Positions 26,237 to 35,353 are shown, numbered from the stretch's first letter. The stretch is DNA of 64,000 nt from Ohtaekwangia sp035628875 (GCA_035628875.1 DASPIZ010000119.1:1-64000), one strand, 5' to 3'. Program-made: numbers and translations. Notes: generated by a model from the sequence alone, not told the origin.

Positions 26237-28927
26237 TCAAAAACCAATTAAAATGAACGGAGCCCAATAATACGGTGATGCATATTTTTTGTTTTGCATC
26301 AAATTTCGTTTTGCGGTCGATAGTGTAGTCGTAAGGTTGTTGTTTTTATCTTCCAGCAAAATCTTATAAAAATCCTGCATCAAAACCGCGGTAGATTCGT
26401 CAGCAACATTCCAAAATGATACCATGCAATTATCCGCGCCTGCATACACAAGTGCGCGCGAAAGACCGATCACACCTTCACCTTTCGAAATTTTACCCAG
26501 TCCCGTCTTACATGCGGATAAAGTAACCAGCTTCGCATTGAGTTCAAGATTGTAGATCTCTCCTGCATACAGATTTCCATCTTCTTTATCATTCTCAGCC
26601 TGAAGATAAACACACGATAAATCAGGATTATCTTCATCCACTACACCATGCGTTGCAAAATGAACGAAAGCATATTGACGGAGGTTCTCTTTCTTCACGT
26701 TTTGTTCATTTGCCTGTGGCCCAACAAACAAGGCGCTGCTTAGTTCTTTTTGCCGGAACAACTGCTCAATGTCTTTTACTTCAGCAGCACTGCCTGGCAA
26801 TTCGTTCAATCCTTTCTCGGGAGCAAAGCGCACCGGCGCATAAAGAAGTATGGAAGGTTTTGCAATGTGGTGTTGCTTATCCTTCTGAAGAATCAAGCCA
26901 CTTGAAAACTCATAACGGATGGTATACTTTTTTACAAGATAAGGAAGTACATAAAAGGGGTCTTCGTCTTTTGTTTTAGCCATGAGCAACGTCTCGAAAG
27001 GAATGATACCTAACCGTGCTGTAGGAATAACAACAATATCCTGTATTGATCTGGGGATATGTTTGGGAAGCAGGATAGAAGATAGGGCACCAGCTGCTTT
27101 GGTAAAGGTCTTGATATCGGAATATAATAAGCTATTGCGCAAGCCCGTGATATAGCGATCGAAATTTTTTGGCAACGAAACTTCGCGGATGAAGAAATCC
27201 TGTGTTGTTACCTGGAAGAGGTAAAGCCTTTGGTTTTTGTCGTCGATAAAATAGCTTAACAGCAGGGTATGATCATCGAGCCGTTCCTGCAATTGTGCGA
27301 CAGCCGGTGACGCTGAATTGTACTTCAGGTTAAAATAGGCAGGAAAATCTTTTTCAAGGCGTTTGGTGAAGTGTTCATATTTCCGGTGAAGCCTGTAAGC
27401 TGTTTCGCGCAAAAGGGCTTCTTCTTTGATATCTGGTTTTTGAGCCAACTTACGGGCGCACAGTGCAATGGCCGATTTAAGATCTTTCTCTTCATCGAGC
27501 AAATCGTAAGGGATGCCACTAAATGATTTTGCATTGGCTTCCGACAAGGCGCCTAACAGCACGGCAGCTTTGCTTTTTTCGGAGAAGTAAAATGCTTGTT
27601 CGTAAAACGTTTTCTTTTTCCAGGCACCAAGCGCTGCCTCCATGCTGATCCGTACGCCATCGGTATACACTTCATGGGCAATGTTTCCCAGTGTCATTTT
27701 ATCGTCTTCATTGCTGATCTGTTGACGAAGATTACCAATTAATGTGTCGCAGGAATGCAGCGTCTGAATGGCTTGCGTAAGGTCCGAGAACCGCAATGTT
27801 TTTCGCAGATACCGGAGTTCAAAGGCCTGGGCTTTATATAGCAGCGAATACAATAACACATAGCCATCGTAGTAATCGTTGATGTCTGGATTTTGATGCT
27901 CAGCTTCGCCGCTGAAGTTAACCACGTTCGATTGTAAAGCTTTCTGATAAAAGGCAAGTGCTTTCTCAAACGCGTTTTCCGCTAGTTCAAGGTTACCTAA
28001 CGCATTGTACACCCGAGCAATGTCTGGATGTTTACTCTTGTAACTTTGCTGGTAGCAGCGCAGCGCCTTCTCATAATATTCCCGGGCATTGGTCATCGTT
28101 TTCATTTTTTCGTAGGTATTGCCCAGGTTAAAATAAACAAACCCTTTTGATGGATGTGCTCCAGGGTATGCGTTGTCCAGAATAGCCAGCGCTGATTCAA
28201 AGTTATTGATCGCATCGCCAAACAATTCCAACTGGCTAAAGAGGTAACCGATGTTTGTATTGGCCTGGGCAATCTTGGGATGTTGCCTGCCATAAAGCAA
28301 TTCGTACAGTGTCAGCGCTTTTTCATAATACGCAAGTGACTTGTCTTTGTCAGTGAAGGAATAAACAAGGCCCAGGTCGTTGTAGGACCCGGCAATCAAC
28401 GCATGCGTTTCTGGCAGCAGCGTTTGACGGATGAGTAGTGCCATGTTTAGTTGTTCTTCTGCCTGAACGTATTTCCCCGTAGCACGGAACAGGTTGCCCA
28501 GATGCGCTTGTGTTTGCGCGGCTTCAAGTGAATTGCCACGGCCTGCTTCCTCCCAGTCTGCAATGGCCCTCATAAACGATTCTAACGCCAGGTCATTGCG
28601 CCCGCTAACCATGAAGAGAAAACCACTGTTGGTTTCAACGGCAGCACTATACGTTGCGTGAATGGTATCCGGGTTGTTCCTTAACGCTTGTAGTAATTGC
28701 CCCGCTTCGTCATATCGGCCGAGCCGGATAAGCGCCTCAGCTTTCTTATTCTGTAATACAAAGTGAATATCTTCCGCTAGTTTCTGGTTTATCGATTCTT
28801 CAATTTTGAGCAGGGCTTCGGCAGCTTCACCATCCCAAAGCATCCTGTCGATGGAAACCACGTCCTGGCCCAAACAAGAAATTGCCGTGAGGCACAGAAC
28901 GACAAGGAGAATATTTTTTTTCATCAT
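26237..28927 (-). CDS. TPR-CHAT domain protein, exported
   Basis: 896 residues. A signal peptide (KNILLVVLCLTAISCLGQ; cleavage after LGQ, or lipidation of the Cys) precedes eight or more TPR-like repeats (about 35-335; for example YYEKALTLYELLYGRQHPKIA and FGDAINNFESALAILDNAYPG in pieces). The C-terminal CHAT protease domain (about 610-896) carries the His of HFATHG near 758 and the Cys of LSACKTG near 806, with FWNVADESTAVLM beyond. CHAT is a caspase-like peptidase fold. It begins three bases after its partner gene stops. An exported CHAT would act in the periplasm or at the surface; its target is unknown. Confidence 0.88.
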   Translation of the reverse strand: MMKKNILLVVLCLTAISCLGQDVVSIDRMLWDGEAAEALLKIEESINQKLAEDIHFVLQNKKAEALIRLGRYDEAGQLLQALRNNPDTIHATYSAAVETNSGFLFMVSGRNDLALESFMRAIADWEEAGRGNSLEAAQTQAHLGNLFRATGKYVQAEEQLNMALLIRQTLLPETHALIAGSYNDLGLVYSFTDKDKSLAYYEKALTLYELLYGRQHPKIAQANTNIGYLFSQLELFGDAINNFESALAILDNAYPGAHPSKGFVYFNLGNTYEKMKTMTNAREYYEKALRCYQQSYKSKHPDIARVYNALGNLELAENAFEKALAFYQKALQSNVVNFSGEAEHQNPDINDYYDGYVLLYSLLYKAQAFELRYLRKTLRFSDLTQAIQTLHSCDTLIGNLRQQISNEDDKMTLGNIAHEVYTDGVRISMEAALGAWKKKTFYEQAFYFSEKSKAAVLLGALSEANAKSFSGIPYDLLDEEKDLKSAIALCARKLAQKPDIKEEALLRETAYRLHRKYEHFTKRLEKDFPAYFNLKYNSASPAVAQLQERLDDHTLLLSYFIDDKNQRLYLFQVTTQDFFIREVSLPKNFDRYITGLRNSLLYSDIKTFTKAAGALSSILLPKHIPRSIQDIVVIPTARLGIIPFETLLMAKTKDEDPFYVLPYLVKKYTIRYEFSSGLILQKDKQHHIAKPSILLYAPVRFAPEKGLNELPGSAAEVKDIEQLFRQKELSSALFVGPQANEQNVKKENLRQYAFVHFATHGVVDEDNPDLSCVYLQAENDKEDGNLYAGEIYNLELNAKLVTLSACKTGLGKISKGEGVIGLSRALVYAGADNCMVSFWNVADESTAVLMQDFYKILLEDKNNNLTTTLSTAKRNLMQNKKYASPYYWAPFILIGF

Positions 28928-28930
28928 GAT

Positions 28931-29866
28931 TTAAAAGCGGTAGAAATAACTCACCGTTGTAATCAGGTTCCGGGAAAGGCCATCCAGGTTTACGTCACGC
29001 TGAACGATCTTATGGCCCGCTAATAATCGTACACCAGACCTTACGTTGAATTGATACCCGGCGTTAAAAAGACCTGATAATGCTAAACCTGTGGTGCCTT
29101 TCTGTTTCACTTCATTACCTGCAGCATTGACGAATGTTTCTTCATTCAACCGGTAAATCGGAAGCAATCCTACAGCGAAATTCCATCTTGTATATCTGAA
29201 ATTTCGTTCGACACGGAACATGATATCCGTACCACGTTTAAGCTGATTGGCACGGCCATACTTTTCGATATAGGCTTTGCTGTGATCACCACGTTCAACC
29301 CAGGGCTGCCATAAAAATTCATTTTCATTTTTATTCAGCGGGTGTTGAATACCTGTGGCAAATAACCATTTTGATGTGATAAGCGAAATTCCGGTAATGA
29401 CATCATATGTTCCCAGACTGGTTTGATAATACATGGGCAACGACAGATCGCCATCTTTTTTATTGGAGTTATTGGTAGGTATTTTGCTGCCAAGAGAAAG
29501 GCTAATGTCGAATTGATCCGTACTGAGGAGTGTGCGTGTAAAGCACAACGACACATCACCCAGACCACTTGTTTTTCCCAAAGTTCCGCTTGCTGTCTGA
29601 TAGGGGAGTTTTATCTGAAAAAAAGTTTTTGAATTGATTCCGAAATTCAGATCTGTGGTTGCAACCATAATCACTGGTGTTAGTGTGGTTGTCGCGCGAT
29701 ACAAACTAATTTCCATTGACCGAAGCCGAAGATTGATCTTTTTGTTGAAGGGCTGATCCGGTTTCATGGCACCCATGGTACAAAAACCGGCATCACTGCA
29801 GCCTTGAGAATAGGCTTGGTTCAGGATAATGGTGAGAAATAATCCCAGGCATGCAATACCTCGCAT
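28931..29866 (-). CDS. Outer-membrane beta-barrel protein, partner of CHAT
   Basis: 311 residues with a signal peptide (LFLTIILNQAYSQ). Alternating strands rich in Tyr, Phe and Trp continue to the last residue (LITTVSYFYRF, C-terminal Phe), which is the mark of an outer-membrane barrel. GCSDAGFCTMGAMK after the signal peptide gives two cysteines close together. I do not recognise a named family. It is the first gene of a two-gene operon with the TPR-CHAT protein, so a shared surface role is likely. Confidence 0.72.
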   Translation of the reverse strand: MRGIACLGLFLTIILNQAYSQGCSDAGFCTMGAMKPDQPFNKKINLRLRSMEISLYRATTTLTPVIMVATTDLNFGINSKTFFQIKLPYQTASGTLGKTSGLGDVSLCFTRTLLSTDQFDISLSLGSKIPTNNSNKKDGDLSLPMYYQTSLGTYDVITGISLITSKWLFATGIQHPLNKNENEFLWQPWVERGDHSKAYIEKYGRANQLKRGTDIMFRVERNFRYTRWNFAVGLLPIYRLNEETFVNAAGNEVKQKGTTGLALSGLFNAGYQFNVRSGVRLLAGHKIVQRDVNLDGLSRNLITTVSYFYRF

Positions 29867-29904
29867 AATATCAGGTTAGTTACAGCTACCTAAGATAATC
29901 TAAA

Positions 29905-29932
29905 AAAACAAAACCCCGGCATAACCGGGGTT
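29905..29932 (-). terminator. Intrinsic terminator after the M23 peptidase gene
   Basis: AACCCCGG (29912-29919) and CCGGGGTT (29925-29932) form an 8 bp perfect stem; on the minus strand it is followed by TTGTTTTTTT. It lies between the peptidase stop and the promoter region of the barrel gene. Confidence 0.88.
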
Positions 29933-29954
29933 CTTATCAGTTGATGGACTGAAA

Positions 29955-30935
29955 TTACATTCCGAGGGATTGATTCTCGATAGAGGCCAGTTCCAGTATT
30001 TTTTCATATTCTGCAGCCGAGAGGTCATTATAGAAATAATGGACAGGATCAACCTGTGAACCATTGATCAATACTTCGTAATGCAAATGTGATGCTGTTG
30101 AAAGTCCTGTATTTCCGACATAGCCAATGAGGTCACCACGCTTTACATTTTGTCCGTTGCGAACGGCAAACTCGTGCATGTGCGCATAACGGGTTTTATA
30201 TCCAAACCCATGGTCGATTTCAACAAGCTTTCCATAACCACTGAACTTCACATCGACCCGGTCTACTTTACCATCTGCCGTTGCATATATAGGCGTTCCG
30301 ATCGGTGCCGCGAAGTCGATACCGCTGTGGAGTTTACGAACTTTGTAAATAGGATGCATTCTTAAACCAAACCCAGATGCGAGTGCAACCAATTGTTTAT
30401 TAGCAATAGGTTGGATGGCGGGAATAGACGCATAAAGTTTTTCTTTGTTCTCGGCAAGCTTCACCAACTCATCCTGAGATTTTGATTCGATATAAATTTT
30501 ACGACGAAGCTTGTCTACCTTTTCATATAAGTTAATTACAAGATCTTTGTCCATAATGTCCTTTTCCCGGATGTCGGCATAACGGTCCGATCCACCAACA
30601 CCTGCATTCCGGATCGATTTATCGATAGGTTCTGCGCCCAATACTACACGATAAATATTATCGTCACGTTTTTCGATACCGCCAAGGATATCACCGAGTT
30701 GGTTAACCTCGCGGTCGAGTTTATTGATATAGAACTTTTGTTCAGCAATTTTGTTTTCCAACACCACTAGTTTCGGATGTGGGAAATAGGCTGTATAAAG
30801 AAATAAAAGGCCAATGGCCAGCATTGTGGTAAAGGCGAAGATACCGAGCCCATTGAGGATAACATCGCTTGTTTTGGTCTTAACCCGCTCATATTTACAG
30901 GTTTCGGTATCGTAGTAGTACTTAATTTTTGCCAT
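29955..30935 (-). CDS. M23 family membrane-anchored metallopeptidase
   Basis: 326 residues. One membrane segment (about 27-48) follows a short cytoplasmic part; a coiled coil (VLENKIAEQKFYINKLDREV and on) leads to the C-terminal peptidase domain, with metal ligands in HSGIDFA near 205, and HLHYE near 285. SGFGLRMHPIYKVRKLHSG is the usual entry. Such enzymes cut or hold peptidoglycan peptide cross-links in envelope growth and division. The next gene, mogA, begins 14 bp upstream on the same strand. Confidence 0.92.
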   Translation of the reverse strand: MAKIKYYYDTETCKYERVKTKTSDVILNGLGIFAFTTMLAIGLLFLYTAYFPHPKLVVLENKIAEQKFYINKLDREVNQLGDILGGIEKRDDNIYRVVLGAEPIDKSIRNAGVGGSDRYADIREKDIMDKDLVINLYEKVDKLRRKIYIESKSQDELVKLAENKEKLYASIPAIQPIANKQLVALASGFGLRMHPIYKVRKLHSGIDFAAPIGTPIYATADGKVDRVDVKFSGYGKLVEIDHGFGYKTRYAHMHEFAVRNGQNVKRGDLIGYVGNTGLSTASHLHYEVLINGSQVDPVHYFYNDLSAAEYEKILELASIENQSLGM

Positions 30936-30949
30936 AATACAATTCGCAA

Positions 30950-31486
30950 TTACGTGTTTTGCGGCCGAAAAGGTTTTATGACGGTCTCATTGCATTCGAT
31001 GAATGGGCCGTCCAGCAGGTCAATGCAATATGGAATCGCCGTGAAGACGGCGTCCAGACACTGTCTTATTGCTTTTGGCTTGCCAGGTAAATTTACGATT
31101 AAAGTTTGATGCCTGATGCCTGCTGTTTGACGCGAAAGAATAGCCGTAGGCACGTATGTAAGACTTTTTGCACGCATTAGCTCTCCGAAACCGGGCAGCA
31201 TTTTATCACAAACTGCTTCTGTAGCCTCAGGTGTAACATCGCGTTTGGCAGGACCTGTGCCCCCTGATGTCACAATTAAGCAACATTTTTTGATGTCAGC
31301 CATTTCGCACAATGTATGCTCTATAAGGGCTTGCTCGTCGGGAATTACAGCATATTCCTGTTGCCATGGGCTTGTAAGGTATTCATGCAGGGTCTCCACG
31401 ATGGTTTTACCTGGAATGTCCTCATAGATGCCTTTGCTGGCGCGGTCACTTACGTTAATAATTCCTATTCGTATAATCTGGTTCAT
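30950..31486 (-). CDS. mogA: Molybdopterin adenylyltransferase (MogA/MoaB family)
   Basis: 178 residues from the ATG at 31486; the frame extends to a TTG three codons earlier. IRIGIINVSDRASKGIYED is the start of the family. TSGGTGPAKRDVTPEAT and MLPGFGELMRAKS form the MPT-binding core, and VNLPGKPKAIRQCLDAVF is near the C-terminus. It adenylates molybdopterin before molybdenum insertion. No other molybdenum cofactor gene is in the window. Confidence 0.92.
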   Translation of the reverse strand: MNQIIRIGIINVSDRASKGIYEDIPGKTIVETLHEYLTSPWQQEYAVIPDEQALIEHTLCEMADIKKCCLIVTSGGTGPAKRDVTPEATEAVCDKMLPGFGELMRAKSLTYVPTAILSRQTAGIRHQTLIVNLPGKPKAIRQCLDAVFTAIPYCIDLLDGPFIECNETVIKPFRPQNT

Positions 31487-31576
31487 TAGCCTCAAAGTAG
31501 GTCCGGGCTGAAAAATATCAACCCGATATTAGTAATAAGACAAGGGAAAATCAAACGTTCGAATTTTGACCGAGGC

Positions 31577-32593
31577 CTAGATCTTTAATTTTCTCCCTTT
31601 CTTAAACACTTGTCTTCCTTTGTTCACACCTTGTCTGATCGCTTTCTGTTCGTCAGTCGGGAGTGCGATGATGTCTTTGCATTCAACAGAGCAACATGCA
31701 TTATATTTTTCCGCGCATGTTCTGCATTGGATAAATAACAGGTGACAGCCATCATTTTTACAGTTGGTATGATCGTCGCACGGTGATCCGCATTGATGAC
31801 AATGCGCGATGATATCGTCTGTAATCCGTTCACCAAGGCGTTCATCGAATACAAAATTTTTACCGATAAACTTATTTTCAATGCCGGTTTCCTTTACTTC
31901 ACGGGCATACTTGATAATACCACCATCAAGTTGAAATACATTGCGAAAGCCCAGGTGTTTCATCCATGCGCTTGCTTTCTCACATCTTATACCGCCCGTA
32001 CAATACATGAGGAGATTTTTGTCTTTTTGTTCACGCATCAGGTCTTCCGCGATTTGTAATTCCTCGCGGAACGTATCCACATCAGGGCAAATTGCGCCTT
32101 TGAAGTGACCAACTTCACTCTCGTAATGGTTTCGCATGTCAATGAGGATGGTGTTTGGATCTTCCGCCAGCCGGTTGAATTCTTTTGCATCAACATGTAC
32201 GCCGGAGTTCGTCACATCAAATGAAGCATCGTTGAGCCCATCAGCCACAATTTTTTTACGAACGAGTATTTTTAGTTTGAAGAATGATTTTCCATCATCC
32301 TGTACAGCAACATTAAGTCTCACCTGCTCAAGGAACGATATACTGTACAGGTATTTTTTCAGGTCTTCGAGGTGTTGTGATGGCACGCTGATCTGCGCAT
32401 TAATTCCTTCATGTGCAACGTAGATCCTTCCCAAAACCCCTAATTTATCGAGGGAGAGGAACAGTTCATTTCTAAAATCACCAGGGCTTTCTATTGGATG
32501 ATATTTATAGAATGAGATAGTCATCCTCTGTTGAGGAGTGGAGCGGATCTTCTCCTTGAGAAGTCGGCCCTCAATGCGATTGTATAAGGCCAT
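31577..32593 (-). CDS. trhO: tRNA uridine(34) hydroxylase TrhO (rhodanese-related)
   Basis: 338 residues. The N-terminal domain has ISFYKYHPIESP and VLGRIYVAHEGINAQISVP. The rhodanese domain (about 135-235) has LIDMRNHYESEVGHFKGA and the active Cys in LMYCTGGIRCEKASAW. The C-terminal zinc-like part is Cys-rich (CHQCGSPCDDHTNCKNDGC). It makes 5-hydroxyuridine at tRNA position 34 using oxygen, as known for E. coli YceA. Monocistronic here. Confidence 0.94.
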   Translation of the reverse strand: MALYNRIEGRLLKEKIRSTPQQRMTISFYKYHPIESPGDFRNELFLSLDKLGVLGRIYVAHEGINAQISVPSQHLEDLKKYLYSISFLEQVRLNVAVQDDGKSFFKLKILVRKKIVADGLNDASFDVTNSGVHVDAKEFNRLAEDPNTILIDMRNHYESEVGHFKGAICPDVDTFREELQIAEDLMREQKDKNLLMYCTGGIRCEKASAWMKHLGFRNVFQLDGGIIKYAREVKETGIENKFIGKNFVFDERLGERITDDIIAHCHQCGSPCDDHTNCKNDGCHLLFIQCRTCAEKYNACCSVECKDIIALPTDEQKAIRQGVNKGRQVFKKGRKLKI

Positions 32594-32744
32594 AAAGTAC
32601 TGATCAATAGCAGATTAATCGAGTTCTTTAAAAAAAATAAAGCGCGAAGATAAGAAGTTTGGCCGGGATGAGAAAATGCCGGTACTTGGTATAGTTGGAT
32701 ATGTAGCGTCAGTTTTAAGGTGATTTCCTCCGAGCTGGTTTTTT

Positions 32745-32772
32745 ATAAAGTTTCTAAATTTAGAAACTTTAT
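32745..32772. promoter_or_regulatory. 28 bp perfect palindrome, operator of the toxin-antitoxin locus
   Basis: ATAAAGTTTCTAAA is followed directly by its exact reverse complement TTTAGAAACTTTAT with no spacer. It sits immediately before the -7 box and covers the expected -33 position, so a bound dimer would block RNA polymerase. The downstream HigA-type repressor is the obvious binder. Confidence 0.8.
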
Positions 32773-32781
32773 TTATCTTTG
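32751..32781 (+). promoter_or_regulatory. Promoter of the toxin-antitoxin locus
   Basis: TTTC (32751-32754), 19 bases, TATCTTTG (32774-32781). The -7 box fits TAnnTTTG exactly and the -33 box has one mismatch; the latter lies inside the palindrome. Transcription would start only a few bases before the former toxin start at 32793. Confidence 0.75.
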
Positions 32782-32792
32782 CTTATTGAGTT

Positions 32793-33141
32793 ATAGGCAA
32801 CGTTTAATAGATATTTTAATACAAGGTTTTTAGAAGAAGCCGACAATTTTTTGGCAGAACTAAAACCAAAACTAATTAATAAAATACTATACAACATTGA
32901 CCTCGCAGAACAGACAAATGACCCAAGACTTTTTAAAAAATTAAAAAATGAGATTTGGGAGTTTCGTACTCGGTATGAAGGACTTCAAATTCGATTTTTA
33001 GCCTTTGGGATAAAACGGACAATAAGGAAACTTTGGTAATAGCTACGCATGGATTTATTAAGAAAAGTTGATAAAGTATCATCGAATGAAATTAACAGAG
33101 CCGTAAGAATAAGGGATAGATATTTTGAAAGTAAAAGTTAA
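32793..33141 (+). pseudogene. Decayed HigB/RelE-type toxin gene
   Basis: The translated pieces read like the phage-derived Gp49/HigB toxin family: FLEEADNFLAELKPKLINK, then EIWEFRTRYEGLQIRFLAF, then TLVIATHGFIKK and NEINRAVRIRDRYFESKS. Three lesions separate them. The expected start ATGGCA reads ATAGGCA at 32793. A base is missing in the TTTGGG run at 33004-33009, where LAFWDK is expected. One A is extra in the run at 33063-33066. The repaired frame ends at TAA 33139-33141, four bases before the antitoxin ATG. The gene as written cannot make a full toxin. Confidence 0.8.
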
Positions 33142-33145
33142 ACAT

Positions 33146-33469
33146 ATGGCAAAAGGAATGAAAGCGTACACACTTGCCGAGATGAAAAACAAATACATCG
33201 GCAAAATTGGAACAAAAGAAAGAGATGGCTTTGAATACGAACTTCGTATGGATGTTTTGGGAAAAATGATTAAGGCAGCGCGGCAAGAAAGGAACCTAAC
33301 GCAGGAAGAATTAGGAAAACTTATTGGAGTTCAAAAAGCGCAGATTTCAAAACTCGAAAGTAGCGCGAATAGTGCTACAATTGACACCGTCATAAAAGTC
33401 TTTAAAGCGTTAAAAGCGGAAATCAACTTCAACGTAAAGATTGAAAACACCTTTGTCAAACTGACTTAA
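33146..33469 (+). CDS. higA: HigA-type antitoxin, XRE helix-turn-helix
   Basis: 107 residues from the ATG at 33146. The helix-turn-helix lies at about 42-92: LGKMIKAARQERNLTQEELG, then KLIGVQKAQISKLES and IDTVIKVFKALKAEI. The preceding part (YTLAEMKNKYIGKIGTKERD) is the usual N-terminal extension of antitoxins following Gp49-type toxins. It is intact although its toxin is broken, and probably represses its own promoter through the palindrome at 32745. The locus is AT-richer than its neighbours, consistent with transfer. Confidence 0.87.
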   Translation: MAKGMKAYTLAEMKNKYIGKIGTKERDGFEYELRMDVLGKMIKAARQERNLTQEELGKLIGVQKAQISKLESSANSATIDTVIKVFKALKAEINFNVKIENTFVKLT

Positions 33470-33480
33470 AATTTCGATAA

Positions 33481-34149
33481 TCATTGTTTTTGCTGGAGTT
33501 CGCCACGCAAGAGTTGATTATACTCTTCACAGGTTAAAATGCCATGTTCATTGCAATACGGACAGGTCTTGTATTCATTACCGAAGGCTGTTTTTTTAAT
33601 CACAACATGATCGCCTTTACAAACCGGGCACATTACTTTTCCAGATGGCCCACAGTCAATGGTATAATTTTGTGATAATAATTCCTGTACTTTTTTAGAA
33701 TCTTGTGACTTTACTTTCAGAAATTCGTTTTCGGATTTCTTTTTCCAATCGAGGGCTTCTTCCGAAAATTGTCCGGTAGTTCCTTTTAGCTGAATGTATT
33801 TATTCAGCCAGTCGATACTTTGTTTATATTTCCCTAAGTGAAATGAATTTTTTCCAAAATAGAAAGTCAGATCAGACGGAACACTTTTTACGTTGGCCAG
33901 CACGTACCTGAATTTTTCATCAGCAGATTCATATAAACCCTCGTCGAGGAAGTAAATACCAGAGTCCAATTCGCGCATTACCATCGACTTTTTTAGTTGC
34001 TCCTGTTGGGCAGCATATTCCTGTGCGAGGGTCCGGTCGCGATCGTCTTGTGCGAATGCCGGAAGTTCCGATAACAGGCAAGCTAACATTATAAAATGTG
34101 CAAATCGATGATGCTTTATCAGGTTCGTATATAATCTTAACTGCTTCAT
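33481..34149 (-). CDS. Exported protein with TPR-like middle and C-terminal DnaJ-type zinc motif
   Basis: 222 residues. A signal peptide (AHFIMLACLLSELPAFAQ) is followed by a helical middle resembling a TPR pair (ESADEKFRYVLANVKSVPS and LGKYKQSIDWLNKYIQLKG). The C-terminus holds CPVCKGDHVVIKK and CPYCNEHGILTCEEY, a CxxC pair like the zinc centre of DnaJ. Such a motif in an exported protein is unusual. Its start overlaps the upstream decarboxylase stop by one base, so it is co-translated with that gene. Function unknown. Confidence 0.7.
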   Translation of the reverse strand: MKQLRLYTNLIKHHRFAHFIMLACLLSELPAFAQDDRDRTLAQEYAAQQEQLKKSMVMRELDSGIYFLDEGLYESADEKFRYVLANVKSVPSDLTFYFGKNSFHLGKYKQSIDWLNKYIQLKGTTGQFSEEALDWKKKSENEFLKVKSQDSKKVQELLSQNYTIDCGPSGKVMCPVCKGDHVVIKKTAFGNEYKTCPYCNEHGILTCEEYNQLLRGELQQKQ

Positions 34150-35156
34150 TACTCAAATCGTTGTTCCGAAATGTTAAGCCATTCCAGGGCGGCACGGTAA
34201 AAAATATTTTGTTCGGTTGTCGTGTCCAGATTCATCTCTTCAATAAACTTGCCGATTTGTAAATCACCAAGCGGAAAAGGATAATCGGTTCCTAAAGTAA
34301 CTCTATTCGAGCCCTGTAGCTTCAGCACATATTCCAACATCAGGGGATCATGTGTAACGCTATCAACCCAGAATTTACCCAGGTAGTTTCTTGGTGGCAC
34401 ATTATTATCAATGGCAACGAGGTCTGGACGACAATCGAAGCCGTGTTGTATTCTGCCCAACGTTGGGAGGAACGATCCACCTGCGTGAGCAAAATTGACG
34501 CGTAGTTTTGGCAACCGTTCAAAAATGCCGGCGAAGATCATCGAGCACATCGCGCGCGATGTTTCCGCAGGCATCCCCACAAGCCAGGGGAGCCAATACC
34601 GCTGCATGTTTTTCTGTCCCATCATATTCCAGGGGTGCACAAGGATGGCCAGACCAAGTTTTTCGCATGCTTCAAACATCGGAAAGAACCGCTCCTCATT
34701 AAGATTAAGGTCATTAATGTTAGAACCAATCTGCACACCCTGTATGCCGATGTCTTTACAGCGTTCCAATTCCTGCACAGCAAGATCGGTATCCTGCATT
34801 GGGATGGTGCCAAGCCCCAAATAGTTTTTAGGATATCTAACAATCAGATCTGCGATGTGATCGTTTAAGAATTTTGAGATCGCGAGACAATCCAGCGGTT
34901 TAGCCCAATACGAAAACATAACGGGAATAGTACAGACCACCTGCACCTGGGTATTAAACTTCTCATATTCGATGATCCGAAGATCGGGATTCCATGAATT
35001 TTCTTTGATTTCGCGGAAGAATTGGTTCCCGCGCATCATTTTGGCTATTCCTTTTTTGTGGTGTTGGAGATAAATGAAATCTCCATAACCGAACTTCTCA
35101 CTCCAGTTGGGGAGTTTTTTTGGGATAATGTGTGTATGGGAATCTATCTTCAGCAA
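34149..35156 (-). CDS. Aminocarboxymuconate-semialdehyde decarboxylase (ACMSD)-like amidohydrolase
   Basis: 335 residues. Metal ligands are visible in IDSHTHI at the start, LVHPWNMMG near 173, NFAHAGGSF near 222 and LGTDYPFPLGD near 290. FGYGDFIYLQHHKKG, PVMFSYWAKP and YWLPWLVGMPAET agree with the eukaryote-type ACMSD sequence as I remember it, more than with other amidohydrolases. The reaction removes CO2 from aminocarboxymuconate semialdehyde in tryptophan breakdown through kynurenine. No ATG exists in the right place; the best start is TTG at 35156, and upstream codons remain open to 35195. No other kynurenine gene is in the window. Confidence 0.85.
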   Translation of the reverse strand: MLKIDSHTHIIPKKLPNWSEKFGYGDFIYLQHHKKGIAKMMRGNQFFREIKENSWNPDLRIIEYEKFNTQVQVVCTIPVMFSYWAKPLDCLAISKFLNDHIADLIVRYPKNYLGLGTIPMQDTDLAVQELERCKDIGIQGVQIGSNINDLNLNEERFFPMFEACEKLGLAILVHPWNMMGQKNMQRYWLPWLVGMPAETSRAMCSMIFAGIFERLPKLRVNFAHAGGSFLPTLGRIQHGFDCRPDLVAIDNNVPPRNYLGKFWVDSVTHDPLMLEYVLKLQGSNRVTLGTDYPFPLGDLQIGKFIEEMNLDTTTEQNIFYRAALEWLNISEQRFE

Positions 35157-35353
35157 GGCCTGGTCAATGAATGACGAAATATCGAAGTTTTTTAATTAGC
35201 ACCCAATCCCGTTATTTGGTCCTTCAATTTGAACTAAGAAATGCCGGCTTTCCCCTAAAAGTAAAATCAAAAATAGCCCGAGTGCCCGGCGCCACGATAA
35301 AAGATTTTTTTAAAATTCCTTCAATTCATTTGCGCCAATTGAATATTGTTTGC

